Of a stretch of DNA of 64,000 nucleotides, positions 33,401 through 45,193 are shown piece after piece. The stretch is taken from the NCBI GenBank assembly GCA_020698575.1, contig CM036245.1, positions 13,415,479-13,479,478 on the forward strand. Direction: 5' to 3'. The DNA is from Bostrychus sinensis. Its lineage: Eukaryota > Chordata > Actinopteri > Gobiiformes > Eleotridae. Below the pieces are notes generated by a model that saw nothing but the letters and a program-made list of their open reading frames with translations, ran no database searches and was not told the DNA's origin. Numbering within the stretch: position 1 is the stretch's first letter; each line of letters begins with the position of its first letter. Both the position numbers and the translations under genes were made by a program.

Positions 33401-36400
33401 AGAGAAAGGTTTTACTTTTAGATAGCAAAAATGAATAGTTGTTGTTTAAATTGAAATAATAGCCCCCAGATCTGATAGTCAGCTCCATTAACCAAAGTTT
33501 AATTATCAAAGTAGGATTTGTGGTGATTGATGGATTAAATCTTAGTATACAATGACAGAATATTCTGGTCCGACACATTTCCGTAACTACTTTCCAGCAT
33601 AAAACCAAAATTAACATGTCAATTAAGAATAAAATATGTAATTATTACATATGCTAATTGCTAAAATAATAAAAATGGCTAAATGCCCTTGCACTTGCTT
33701 TTGTTTTCTTCTAACAAAATTGTTGATTGTTCGCTAAAAACACCTTGATTTTTCTTAATTTGCTAAATTTGGTAAATAATGCTAATTCCTCCATTGGAAA
33801 GAGCAAGGCAAGATTTATTTGTGTAGCATAACTCATACACAGGGCAATTCAAAGTGCTTTACAGAAATAAAAGACAGAAGACTAGAGTATAATATGGTGT
33901 GTTTAGCTGTGTTTTTGATGCATTCAGTGTTAATTAGGCATAAAGGGTCAATAAAACACAATAAATATTTAAGACTACTGTACTAAACTCACTCTTACCC
34001 CCAAAAAAGTGACATGCCAGGGATGGGTGTAATAGTCCTGGTCGCTCTCTTTTACGGCTTCTTGGGCCACACCACAAACTGTCACCGTCTTGTCACCTTT
34101 AATCAAAGTTGTATCAAATTAACACGACATACAAAAAAAACATAGTACTAGGAAACTGGTTTTATTGATGTAATAATGTTGAATGAAACAATAAAACAAT
34201 TATAATAAAAAATAACATAAGGCGTTGTGAGAACATTGCTGAAACAAACAGTGAGTTGCAGTACTGGTACCAACTGTTGTAGTTGTATAAGTAGTAGCAG
34301 TAGTGAAAGTAGCTGTAGAAGTAGTAGTTGTAGTAGTAGTAGTAGTAGTAGTAGTAGTACCAGAAGCAACATTTTAAAATAACAGTAGTGGTAGTGGTAA
34401 GAATTACTTTGTATTTCAGTAAACCTTAGACTCTATACCTTTTACTTTTAAAGAGTAACAATTTGGTTGAGTACTTTTACTTCTACTTGAGTGATATTTT
34501 CAAATTACAGTACATGAACAGCTAACTATGTATTACGGTCTGCGGCTTATGTTATGTTATGAATGAGTGCATCTACTTTTGTTTTTAATGAATTCCACAT
34601 GGTTATTAACAGTTCCTTATCCAAAATATCAGAATAAATTGTTCAAAGTCTGGACTTACTGATGATCTTGTTGAACACTTCACCGAGGTCACTGTAGCTT
34701 TCTAAAATAAAAAGGTGCTTCTCGTCCCGTTTTTTTGAGGCCAAAGAATTCAGCTCATCTTTCTTTACATTGGAGCCTATCCCAAACACATAGATGTCTG
34801 AAAAACAAACAAAGGGGTAAGAAATCTGCCTCCATCTAACCCTAACCTCTGCATCCTTTTCCCTTACATCAACCAACTTCCTGTCCTGTTTCACTACATC
34901 CATAAATCTCCTCTTTGCTCTTCCTCTAGTCTAAGCCTTTTGTCTGACTCTAACTACAGCATCTTTCAACCCATATATTAACTATCCTTCTCAATCTGGC
35001 CTCTCTTTATATCTAAAACATCTAATTTCAGTATTTCTTTTTATATAGAAATAATATGGTCTTCAGTGCTGATACCTAGCAGTCTCTCGTGGGTGTGGTC
35101 AATGGCCGTGTGGTTATAACCAAGAGTGGACCTAAGCAGGTTCAGAGCTAATGACGATTTATTGCCGACGTTGGAGTAACCTTAAAAAAAAAACAAAAAA
35201 CAAAAAAAAAACAATAATATGAGTATGTTTAGGTTGTAAAAATACATATAATTTAATTTAATGCTTTTGTCCGTACCATCTGTTTCTATCACAATAATAT
35301 TTTGCGTCTCGTTGAAATGGTTGCCACGTTTCTTTAAAATAGCAATTCGTTCATCGACCCGGGACAGTGCAGCATACAGGTTGGTGCCAGTTTTTTCTCC
35401 ATGACCTGGATAAAAATATATTGACAAGTATGAAATTGTTGTTAATTGGTCCTGTACAACTGATAAACACCAATCAGGCATAACATTATGACCACCTGCC
35501 TAACATGCAGTCTAATATGCAACAAGCTGTGATGCACTGTATACTTTCTATTAGAACTACCATTAACTTCTTCAGCAGTTTCATCTACAGTTTTCAAACT
35601 CGCTCAAATCCTTACTTGCCCATTTTTCCTGCTTCTAACACATCAAGATTGAGGACAAAATGTGCACATGCTGCCTAATATATCCCATCTACTAACAGGT
35701 GCCATAATGTAAAGATATTCTGTGTTATTCAGTGGTCAGAATGTTATCACAAATCTGTGTAGTTGTATGTTTATGATTAAAATGACCTACGCTTTGGGTC
35801 AAATCTCTCCAGGGTCTCTATGACGCGGTCTTCATAGCTGCTGGTGTGCTCGTTGAGGATGTCTGTGACGTCTATGACCTCACTGGCAAAGGACATGACG
35901 TGGTACTTGATCTGGACTTCATAAGAGGCCAGCTGCAAAGGAATCAGAGTTTTTCAGATCAAGTAGGTTACAGTAAGCTTCCCTCAGCTCCCAGCCTGCT
36001 TTTATAGATAGAAATATTCACCACAGCAAAAAAAAACAAAAAAAAAACAAAACAAATACAAAAAAATTTAAGATTTATCCTAACCTTATAACCCTGATTT
36101 CAGCGTTAAACTGGCCTGATCTCACAACAAATCTCCATTTGTTGAACACTGTGTGAATTGCCATTATTTACGTCCCTTTACTCTCTTTATGTTTTACTGG
36201 AACAGCCACTTTCCCAATATTATTTTCTTAGTTAAGGGGATATATTATGCTTTTAGTCTTATTTAAATCAATCTTGGTCACAGTAGAGTGCAGAATGTTT
36301 TGCTCTTTTGAACATATAATCAAAGAAAAATTGCACTTCACTTCCTTAAACTTTTTGTATGATGACATTTTACTACAAAATGAACAATAGCTGAGGGAAA

Positions 36401-39400
36401 TCAGTGAAAACAGAGCTGTACACAGTTTTTTGGCTAAATGACTGAGAGCAGACTGGATGTAGAGATCTTGTTTATTGGTCAGTGCTTCCTGGAGTGGGCG
36501 GGGGATTGTAGGCTGAAGCATGTTTGTGGAACCGAGCGTTCTGAGGACTGAGAAACTCAGTGCCAGAGACTACAGGATTACTCACACGTGTGAATGAAAC
36601 AAAACTGTTTTTAATGAGGGAACAGCATTATAACATGGTAGAAAAAAAGTAGATTTTAATAATATATCCCCTTTTAAGTTAATAAAAAAGCCTATATGCC
36701 ATATTAAAGTCTAGAATAGAGAGTAATACAACATGTTACAAGGTTCATATGCAACAATTTTTTTTAGAGTGTGCAAAAAACATTTTTGAGCAGTCACATT
36801 TGTGCAAGAGAACAGTGCCGTAAAGGAGCGCAGCTGTTGTAACTTTTGGATGGACTCGGTGCCTGCTGTGTTCAGACTGCTCTCCTCCACATCAGCAGCT
36901 GTAGGAAGCTCATAATAGCGTGAGTTCAATCGGATCAATGCTGAGTGCAGACGCTTCGCTAAACAAGCGCAGTAAGGAAATTTACAAATGCGGCGCAGGA
37001 CACGAGATACGGCTCCGTGTCCGCGGATGTCCAATGCGCCCAGGCGCATAATGCGTGGGGGGTTAAAAAAAAATCAGGTTGAGCCAATATAACCCCCCTA
37101 ATAATCACAACATTGCGATGAATACAAATATGAATTATCTTGCATGAATAACTTGTCGATTTTCTGTATTCATTTCATTTGCCAGCAAAATAGTAATTAG
37201 TTTATTCCACCCCCCTCCCCTCCCCGTGCAGAATACTTGGTACGGCCCAGTCCACTGTCTCTCCTGAGCGGTCGCTGTTTGCTGTGTGTCGCTCAGTCAC
37301 TTGTGTTGTAGCGGTGATAGTTGGTTGCCTGGAAAATCCAGACTGATATGTCTCTGTATTATTATACAGAGAAATATCAGTCTGGTCACCATGTCCTCCG
37401 CCGTGGTTGGATTCAAACCTCAAACGTACCGTGCATTTTGATTCGCTTATTTAAGTCACGTGTTCTTCGCGAGCAGCGTCCGCAACAACAACAATCAAGG
37501 TGGCGCACTGAGGAGCCGAGTTTGTTTCATTCAGCGGTAAATTCTGTTTTAAATGACCAAAAACATATCGAGTCATTAAAACCACAGCAGCTTGCAGCAC
37601 TAGAAGCCTTTATTTAAAAAAAAAAAAAATGTTTTCGCGTTGCTTACTTTCTTGTCACTTTGTTAATGCCACGTCCGCCATTTTCTGATTGGCTAACTCC
37701 GCTGTCCATTTACTGGGGTTTGCTCCGCACTAGAAATCGAATTGATTCTATGGCGACAAATTTCCAGGCAAAATAGTTGGCCGTCTCTAACCTGTGCTGT
37801 TATGAAAATAGCACCAAAGCCAGTCAAAAGTTTTACAGAGTTGGTCAACGCCAACCCCAACGAAAAAGAAAAAAAGTACTGCCCAAGAGGAAGTAAACAG
37901 TCGTATTGTCAAGTTAGCTGATGATTTAACTAAATTGCCAGTGTGGGGTAAAGCTAAGGAGGCTGCCACGGAATATGTGCTGTGTGGAGGACTAATGTCA
38001 ATTTACCACTGAATGCTAATTTAAGTAAGTGGGGAGATTATTTAGCAGCATTATTTACTAATCTGCCTTGCTGTTGTGCTAACACTGACACTAGCCTAGA
38101 ACATAACTGAAGCTAAGTAAATCACAGTAAAAGTATTATAATGCATTTCTAATACAGAAACTACAAATTAGCATACTCCTTTTACAAAAGTACATGATTC
38201 AATGTGTAAAAAAAAAAGAAGAAAAAAATTAGGCGGGGAGTTTAACCCCACCCCCACCCCAATATTACACCCAGAGTTACTACCTTGAATGTGCCTGGTT
38301 GTGTTTGCGCGCGCCCCTCGGCTTCTGTCGCCGTGAACAACGCACTGCTGTGGGAGCGCCACAGAGGGCCCAGCTTCAGGTCAAGGAGGGAAACACCGAA
38401 CACAGCGGCCCCGGTCCAGAGAACGACACAATAACACACTACACGTTTTTCTGATCGTTTCATTTATGATTTTGAGCGATGCCTCTGCATCTGGCGACGC
38501 AGAAGTCACGTTTAGCACTGTTGTTGTCGACCGCTGAAGCTAATGACTGCTCTGGTCTGGATAGCACATAAGGGGCACATCAAAATCAGATGCGTGGGGT
38601 ATTTGGTAAATTCCAAAGCCCTGAGCTGTCTACGTCTGGTCAATCAAACATAAACCCGATGTTCCTGATGTTTTACAGGTGTGTAATAGCAAAACATCAT
38701 ATATTTTGAATTATAAAACAACTATAATAATATTATAATTTTATTTTTACTCCTAAATTTTAGGAAGAATTTGTGAAATGTTAATTAGAAATTTTAAGAT
38801 TAGACTACTGTTAGTAGGATACTTTTATTTTTATTTATTTAAATTGAAAACAATTACACATTTAAGCCAATATTTGCATTGCCTGTAAATTTTCTGTACA
38901 AAGTCACACAAACCTTCCTGATGAGTGCAATGGTGGCCTTCCTGGATAATTCAAAGTTCTGTGCAGTGATGCTTCCTGATGTGTCCAGAAGGATGAACAC
39001 ATTCATACGGCTGCCTTCAGACGGCCTGATTGATCGCTCAAAATTTGCTACTGGAGAACGATTACAATACATACGACACATGTATAAACTTACAAACTCA
39101 AACAGTGGTTGTTAATGTTTTCTGTCTGACCTTTCTTAATGGAGTCTGGAGACAGTACGTCCATGACTCCTGCCAGAGATCCAGCCATCGCTGCAGCCAC
39201 TGCACTGGGGGAGTCGAAGGTGTACGAGCCTGTAGTTAGTAACACATAGACAAGGAAATATAAGACAAAATATAATTTCTACAAAATAATACCACCCTTC
39301 CTTATGAGATCCCTTGTAATGTAATAAATTAAATCTTCCATGTTTTAATATTCAAAGTATACAAATTTGTTTCTGTCACAGTTTCGGCCCAACAGCATAT

Positions 39401-42400
39401 GTAGGGGTACTGTTTTTTTTATTTAAAAGGAAAAACTGGACCAATTGTCACAAAATACAAACCAAAGTTTTATTTAATTCTATGGCTTGTACACTTTTAA
39501 TGTTAAAATTCCAATTTGTGTTTTTTTTTTTTTTTTGCTACTGTTTCTTTGTGACAGCAGATAAAGTATGGGATTAAACATCTTTTCTGTACAAAAAGAA
39601 ACCATTACTGAATTACATAACGTTGAGAAGCTGAAACGTGTTTGAACATAGGCTGAATATTCTCATCTACTACTGGTAATGTAGCCTCGGTTTATTTATT
39701 CATGTATTTGATCAGAGGGACAGTGTACATTAATGAACATTCAAACAAATGCAAATGTACCTGAATTAGCTAAAAAGGCTTTTCATTGGCAATGACACCC
39801 AAGACCATTTTCCACAATACAAAATATGTTACTGGGCGATTTAACAATTTTTCTCAAACACTAAAAAAATGTAATGCTTTGACTTAAGAAGATATGAACT
39901 AACTTTGGCAGCGTGGTGCAGAGCCACTCCACTCCCTGTTTTCCAGACAAACTCTCTTGGCCGATCCCAGCAGCTCAAGCCCATTCTGACACCTGTAGGT
40001 CACCTTTTCTCCCAAAAAATACTGTCCCGAATACCGCTGGCTGTGGGCTCCTGGCGGGGTCCCTGGGTCGTCACAGTCATCAGCTAATTTACAGATAAAA
40101 ATGCAAAGTACACAATGGAAAAAGTACAAAATCAGTAATTATTTAGATTAAATTAAAATCCATTCAACCACAAAATATTTCAAACCATATTTTGAAACAT
40201 TTTCAAACCTCACATTTATCTTCAGAATTATAGTTCATTGATGGTAGAGAAGGTAGGAAAAACAGTGCATTTTTATGTCAAGTCAAAAGAAGGTATGATT
40301 TACAGTAGTCCCGACACACAGGGGTGCTCCCAGTCCAGTCCCCAGTGATGGTGCAGTTTCTCTGGGCCGACCCATGCAGCTGGAACTCCCCCTCACAGGA
40401 GAAACTCTGCACAGCACCCACTCTGAACCACTGATCTCTGGGCCAGAAGTGACCATTGTTCAGCTGCAGCTGAGCCGGACACATTACATCTGTAAAAAAT
40501 AACATTTAGATAAGCAAAGAAATATATGTATATGTATAGAACAATTTAACAAGTTTATTTGTTTACAGCCCTCCACGTTATTGTCTATAAACATATCCAG
40601 AAGTTTATAGAGCAGAGTTCATGAGCAAATGTGCTTAAACATTCAACAAGAACGTATGGTTAAACAAAACATGTGCGCTTTTCCTCCATAAACAGTATAC
40701 TATACTATAATATCTGTATACTACCACAGTTTACATGGTCCTGGTGCTAAACAGGAGATAGAAAGACATGGGGTTGACCTTTGAACCCAGGCCACATTGC
40801 ATTTGTGAATTGTCTTTACTTTCTGTGGGGAAGCTGGCTAATGTGGCTATAACCAGAAGGCAGACTCCATTGATTTCTTTACCAGACATACATTTTTATG
40901 CTCACCATGGACACCGTGAAAATCATTTATATTTACAAAAATAATCTGTTAACTGCCCTTCACAGACTGCTTATATACCACCGCTCTAACAGGCAAGGAT
41001 CTCCCATAGGTAAGTACATTTCTTTATAAAGGTAAGTTCAGTTAAGTTTACTCAAGCAGGTAAGTAACCACATTTCTTAAATCATCTATTTTCTGTCCCA
41101 CTGCAGATGTGTAAAACAACATAAAGAAACATCAACATACAAAAATATACAAAAAAAAAAACCCAATTCTAAGAAACCAGATTCCCCCTCCACATGTAAG
41201 TACAGGAACAGGTAAGTGTTTGGTGGACATTGTTAAAGAAAAGTAATGTTAAATGAACAATCTTAACAAAATTAAACAGATTTAAACTAAATATGTGTAT
41301 GTGTGGTAATTAAATGAAAATGTAACATACTAAACAAATGCTACACCAAACCAACCCGGGATAGTTATGCTTAGTTGTTTAATTTTATTGTAAAATATTG
41401 TAAATAAAGAAATACAAACACATAATTATACAAAAAGTGACAAATTGAATAATGGGACAAAGTAACCCATGACCACTTTGTCACACTTTCTTTAAAAAAC
41501 AACAACCTTATACCTTTACATATTGCCCGTGTGACTGGTCTGCCGTTGGACAGTCTCATAGCTGTCCATTGTCCGTTGGGCCTGCAGGTCCTGACGCTCA
41601 CAGGGTAAGGGTACTGACCCGGTCTGCAGTGATAGGTCAGGACACTGCCCTCCAGCCCGCCCTGTGGAGGAGGTCACTGATTTAGAAAACACTTTCACTT
41701 CCTATTCATTAAAAGTAAAACTGTACTAGCTCCTTTTTCCTGTTATTATAACTTCTTTGTTTATACTAAGAATAAACTCTGATGGCATGGACTTCCTCTT
41801 GTATGATGGTGGTGAAATTTGGGCATATTTCCCGAACACCCACACCTTTTCTATTGAAGTTGCATAAAGAAATGTATGAGTGTTAATTAAGTTGGTGCTG
41901 GAAGAGTTAATGAATATATTTAATACACTGTTTAATATAAAAATAGGTTGTAATGTAAATTTGTGCCATGGCTTTGGGCAAGGCATTCTGACATAAATGT
42001 AACAGTGGAGTTTGAGTTTTAGTCTCTGTCAATGAACCTGCTGGCAGAAGTTCTCAAAAAACAGTACTCAATTAAAAATACTCTTACTTTGAAATAATAT
42101 TACTTAAGTAGAAGTAAAATACACAACAAAATTATTGCTTGAGTAAATTACCAAATGAACATAAATTACAACTACTATAAATATTATGAGTTCTATTGCT
42201 ACTACAACTACTACTGCTACTACTATTAGGTGAAAATATACTTTTACACATTTATAGACTTGAGTAAAAGCATTTTTACTATGTACATATGTTTTTAAAG
42301 ATATACTCAGAAAGTAAATTACTTACTATAAGTATCTAGTTACTTTCCACCACTGAATTTAACACTATTATTATAATTTAATGCATTGTATTCATAGGTA

Positions 42401-42786
42401 AAAAGTGAATAGTTACTTTAATAAAGGGCTGATAATTAGTAGTACCTTTTGTGTTACTATGATTTACTATTTATATTGCAACAGAGAAGTAAAGAACAAT
42501 ATGCACATGGTTAACAGTACAATTTACTATTACTACAATATAAATGTGTGTACAGTAGAGTATTTTAAACTGGCCTTGTCTTACCTGTGAATAAGTGACA
42601 TGTCCATTTTTAATGCTGGCAGAAGTTGAACAGTTTCGATTACCAAAAACAACTGTAGAGAAAACGTATTAAACCTCATCTAATCACAAAATAACATCAT
42701 CAGTTTTTTTATTCACTTGCAAGTAAAAACATCTTACCTTGTTGAAAAGACACAAGTAAAATCCACAGCGTTAACATGACCGACAT
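27409..42786 (-). CDS. cfb: Complement factor B (alternative-pathway C3 convertase serine protease)
   Basis: Nineteen coding exons, 5' to 3': 42738-42786, 42585-42652, 41514-41661, 40304-40489, 39904-40083, 39131-39229, 38914-39050, 35791-35932, 35277-35405, 35076-35180, 34660-34797, 33999-34096, 33251-33371, 31203-31350, 30784-30857, 28443-28543, 28010-28142, 27869-27918, 27409-27567. Phases join to 754 aa (human CFB 764). Order: short hydrophobic signal peptide, three CCP modules (about 24-210), linker, VWA with MIDAS DTSGS (Asp266), Thr344 and TDG (378-380), then protease with His515 (TAAHC), Asp566 (YDYDVAL) and Ser688 (GDSGGS). The factor D site aligns with FER/SIRPS (Arg249-Ser250), so the scissile Arg is kept. 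GDSGGS instead of the usual GDSGGP is a difference. C2 shares this architecture, but the C-terminal 'ARDFHIDLFKIMSWLK' fits factor B. It is secreted and binds C3b; cleavage yields Bb. Confidence 0.93.
29273..30783. other. Factor B intron: (AC)n and repeat debris
   Basis: Within the intron between the exons at 28443 and 30784. It holds an (AC)n tract at 29556-29575, degenerate transposon sequence near 30120-30240 ending with 'CGATGAATCGTTGCAGCCCTAG', and a degenerate relative of the 36236-36672 family near 30225-30385. No gene is supported. Confidence 0.5.
30543..30740 (+). repeat. Dispersed repeat (GGCAAAAGTTTTAC...GGGCTTGGGAC type), copy 1
   Basis: It shares ordered blocks with 46325-46450, 54120-54245 and 56785-56905: 'GGC/TTTGCAAAAGTTTTA', 'TTTATCTGGGCTTGGGAC', 'GTGGCTGGATTT'. 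It lies 44 bp from a 74-bp factor B exon. Family name not assigned. Confidence 0.55.
30870..31130 (+). repeat. Dispersed fish repeat, GGGAGGAAG type
   Basis: Contains 'GGGGCTGGAACATATCCAGG', 'CAACCATTTACTCTCACATTC' and 'TTTGGACAGTGGGAGGAAG', a decayed relative of 10725-10950. It fills the 345-bp factor B intron between 30857 and 31203. Confidence 0.55.
31673..32275. repeat. Dispersed ~600-bp repeat with CpG-rich end, copy 1
   Basis: Clearly similar to 60420-60968 from 'GACGGCGCTCC..ATC' through 'AAACGCTTCCAGTGGGCGC' to 'TTGCAGTGGAATTTC'. The last 150 bp are CpG-rich. It lies in the factor B intron between 31350 and 33251. Short open frames exist, but no known protein domain was recognised. 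Confidence 0.75.
33790..33880. repeat. Short dispersed repeat fragment
   Basis: 'GCAAGGCAAGATTTATTTGTG' followed by 'GGGCAATTCAAAGTGCTTTACA' is a common fish LINE-tail-like wording. It is intronic, with no coding potential. Confidence 0.45.
34261..34360. repeat. Imperfect (GTA)n microsatellite
   Basis: TAG/GTA trinucleotide repeats, cleanest at 34320-34359, in a factor B intron. Confidence 0.85.
36236..36672. mobile_element. MITE-like element with GGGGATATATTAT ends (factor B intron)
   Basis: The left end reads GGGGATATATTATGC; the right end, reverse-complemented, reads GGGGATATATTATTA. Flanks carry similar but imperfect TTA(A)GTTAA, a possible target duplication. The inner part (36395-36500) is repeated in the opposite orientation at about 57270-57365, including the 'TTGGTCAGTG' and 'GTGGGCGGGG' blocks. 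No transposase. Confidence 0.65.
36673..38160. other. Large factor B intron segment of unknown, partly CpG-rich sequence
   Basis: Includes an open minus frame at 36711-37049 (112 codons) with no recognised domain, a near-perfect hairpin at 37338-37385 and CpG-rich stretches near 36930-37040 and 37440-37530. Probably decayed transposons; I cannot identify a gene. Confidence 0.4.
37338..37385. repeat. Near-perfect 48-bp inverted repeat (hairpin)
   Basis: CCAGACTGATAT..TCTCTGTA on the left pairs with TACAGAGA..ATATCAGTCTGG on the right, with one mismatch per arm and a loop of only a few bases. It is intronic. Confidence 0.85.
38285..38463 (-). other. Exon-like open frame nested in factor B intron (uncertain)
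   Basis: The minus-strand frame from ATG at 38463 starts MKRSEKRVVCYCVVLWTG, followed by a hydrophobic stretch (residues about 8-26, signal-anchor-like), and reaches a possible donor (GTAGTA) just after residue 60. The region is CpG-richer than its surroundings. No downstream exon was recognised and no family assigned. It could be the first exon of a nested gene or chance within a transposon. Confidence 0.2.
39395..39540. repeat. T-rich low-complexity intron stretch
   Basis: Poly(T) tracts near 39413-39420 and 39520-39536 in the factor B intron between 39229 and 39904. Nothing else recognisable except a decayed repeat at 39690-39760 that resembles 6125-6180. Confidence 0.5.
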
Positions 42787-45193
42787 TATTGTCAATAAAG
42801 TTAGTGTCAAAGATTACAAACTCAGCCACACAACACCAACTGCTTTATTTGATGACTGGTTACAAATTAATATAGCCAAACCTAAAAAGGAAGTAGATAT
42901 TAGGCAATTCTGTAAAGAAACACTGCCCCGCCTCCATTCATTTTGGGGCTGCACACCAGTTTTTTTCCAAATACACTACTACAAGTACTCTGGAACTGAA
43001 TTAATATGAGGAAGTGATTTTACTGGGAAAACAACAAATTAATTGATTAATTGAACAATTAATTGAACAAATTATAGAATTGGATAATGAATGACGCCAC
43101 AACCACTGTTGTTTTCAATAGCTGTGGTGCATGATGCCAAAATAGTATTTTACTTCCGCGTTACTTCCGTGTTGTGCGGCCCATAGAGCAGGCGCACTGC
43201 AGCCCTCGAGCAAACGCGGTGTTGCTTCGTGTACCACGTGGTCAGCTCTGACCAATGGGCGCGATGGCAGGCTAGAGCGGTGACGTCACAAACCATAAAA
43301 AGTCGGTTTTTTTCCAAATTTAAGATTTCGAAGAGGGAAAATGTCCATGTTGTGAAAATAGATCTTAAATGCTACAAAATCCAACCATTTTCTCAGCTGT
43401 AGGTGTCCTGTCAGACAAACACCAGGCCTTGCTTTTTACATTGCGCTCTATGGGAAAAATCCTTTCTAGGCTGCATGGGATTTTTCGCTGCAGTTCCACA
43501 GAACGGCCACTAGTAAATTTGGCACTGGGGGAGGGGGCGATGCCCTATCCAGGTTTTATTATACATTCATGCTCTAACCTGGCTGTATTCAATGAATGTG
43601 AGGGTGAATGGTCGTCTGTCAGTGTGTGTCTCTCTGTCAGCTCTGGCTTTTGTCCAGGGTCTACGCCTCCTATGCCCCACAGTTGTTGGGATGGGCTCCA
43701 GGCAGCCACCCATGAGCCCTTCACCGGTGACCCCTACTAGAAAAAAGCAGAAGCAAGTGTAGAGTTTTAATTTCACATAATTTCCTGCAATGAAAGGAGG
43801 AAAAGATACACAGAAATTGAATGGTATTTTAGTAAATTTTTAGTACAAAGTAGGAAGTGATATTTGCTGGAAAATCTTTTATTTGAACAAAAAGGAAAAC
43901 ATTGATTCTTTGAAACTGGTGACCTCCTTTGACACATACAACATGTTAAGTTTTTAGTTTACTAATCCTCATCTCACTCTTATCCCTTCTACAGCCTGTG
44001 AGCACATTGGAAAGAACTGCAGAGAAAATGTCTAAAAGTTTATGAAATCCACATAATACTTAGTGCAAAATGATCTAAGAAAACAGTGATGCTTTTGCTA
44101 TTACGCATTTTTTCATTGTGCTATCCCAAACAGAGGCCCACAAAAAATTACATTTGAAATTAAACTCCATTAGCACTTCTTCTACAATAATATAAGACTC
44201 AGATTTGGGCAACTAATGCAATTGTAAATCCCCAGATCTCATTTAGTTCTCCAGACAATTTGCCCTTTCAAAGCTTGAGTAGAGACTGTTGTGATTGCCA
44301 ACATTAAAGTCCTGGCTCAGTATTTTGTAAATGTTATTTGGACACCTGGCTGGAGTAGATACCTGTAAGAACACTCCCATTTGGAGAAGCAGATGGGAAC
44401 AACAGGGACTAAATAAAGCATGCACAGTACAAAAAATACATAAATTGCATTAGTGAGAGCTGCAAACATTTAGGATTTAAGAACAAATCTGAGCCCTCGT
44501 ATTGCCAACTGTAATACATCTTTAAGCATTAAGTGGGCATTTTAGAACTTGTATCAAATTTATGTGACATTTAAGACCTGTTTAAACCTATTTTAGACCA
44601 AAACCTTCATATCTCTGCAAATTTAAGACTTTTTAAGACCTTAAATTCAGATTTTTTAATTTGTAAGAATTTTTAAGACACTGCAGAAACCATGTGCGTG
44701 AAGTTGTTTAAGGCTTTATAAATGTGTAAACTGGATGCGTGTGAATTAAACTTTTAGGAGCTTAGCAGATCATTGAGGGGATTACAGAGATTTAACCTGG
44801 ACCACCACATTTCTCCGTCCTCCTCGGGCTCAGTCCACTCAGCTGACTTGGCTTTGGCCAAACTACTCCTTTGTAACCGTTCCCACACTGTTGTATATTT
44901 CCACTAAACTCAACCCTGCTACCAGTGTGAAGTTAGTTTTCCTGTCTTGTTTTTTTTAGGTGAAAATGTTGACATACTTTCAAACTCCCCTGCTTTTGGA
45001 GACTGCTTCCTCTCCATTTCCACCAAATCAATGGAAGTTTGTCGTACGAGGGCGGCAATGTTTGTGAAACTATGGATTACATTTTTAAGGTGCCTTCTGA
45101 GTGAATATTGACTTTTTTCGTATGTCGCACTTGGATTTAACACAAGAGGAGCCTCAAAAATAGGAGCTTGGCTTTTATGACTAAAGACCAAAG
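42787..45193. other. Divergent intergenic region between factor B and MFRP
   Basis: The 2.4-kb gap separates two genes transcribed away from each other, so both promoters should lie here. It holds a CpG-rich patch (43140-43300), a dispersed repeat with 'GGATGGGCTCCAGGCAGCC' wording (about 43575-43740) and AT-rich unique sequence. No convincing TATA box or further gene was found. Confidence 0.5.
43225..43290. promoter_or_regulatory. E-box/CRE-containing CpG-rich patch
   Basis: The palindrome CCACGTGG lies near 43232-43239, followed by a GACCAATGGGC inverted-CCAAT-like block and a perfect CRE palindrome TGACGTCA at 43281-43288, all within about 60 bp between divergent genes. The cluster resembles promoter sequence, but it may belong to a repeat; function is inferred only. 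Confidence 0.3.

Noticed and set aside
36711..37049. 112-codon minus-strand frame in a factor B intron
   Set aside because: No recognised domain, no convincing splice context to neighbours, and surrounded by repeat-like DNA; chance or old transposon sequence is likelier.
38854..38913. In-frame extension of the factor B VWA exon beyond 38914
   Set aside because: The next VWA segment (exon 35791-35932) joins in phase from the donor before 38914, and the extension has no similarity to factor B.
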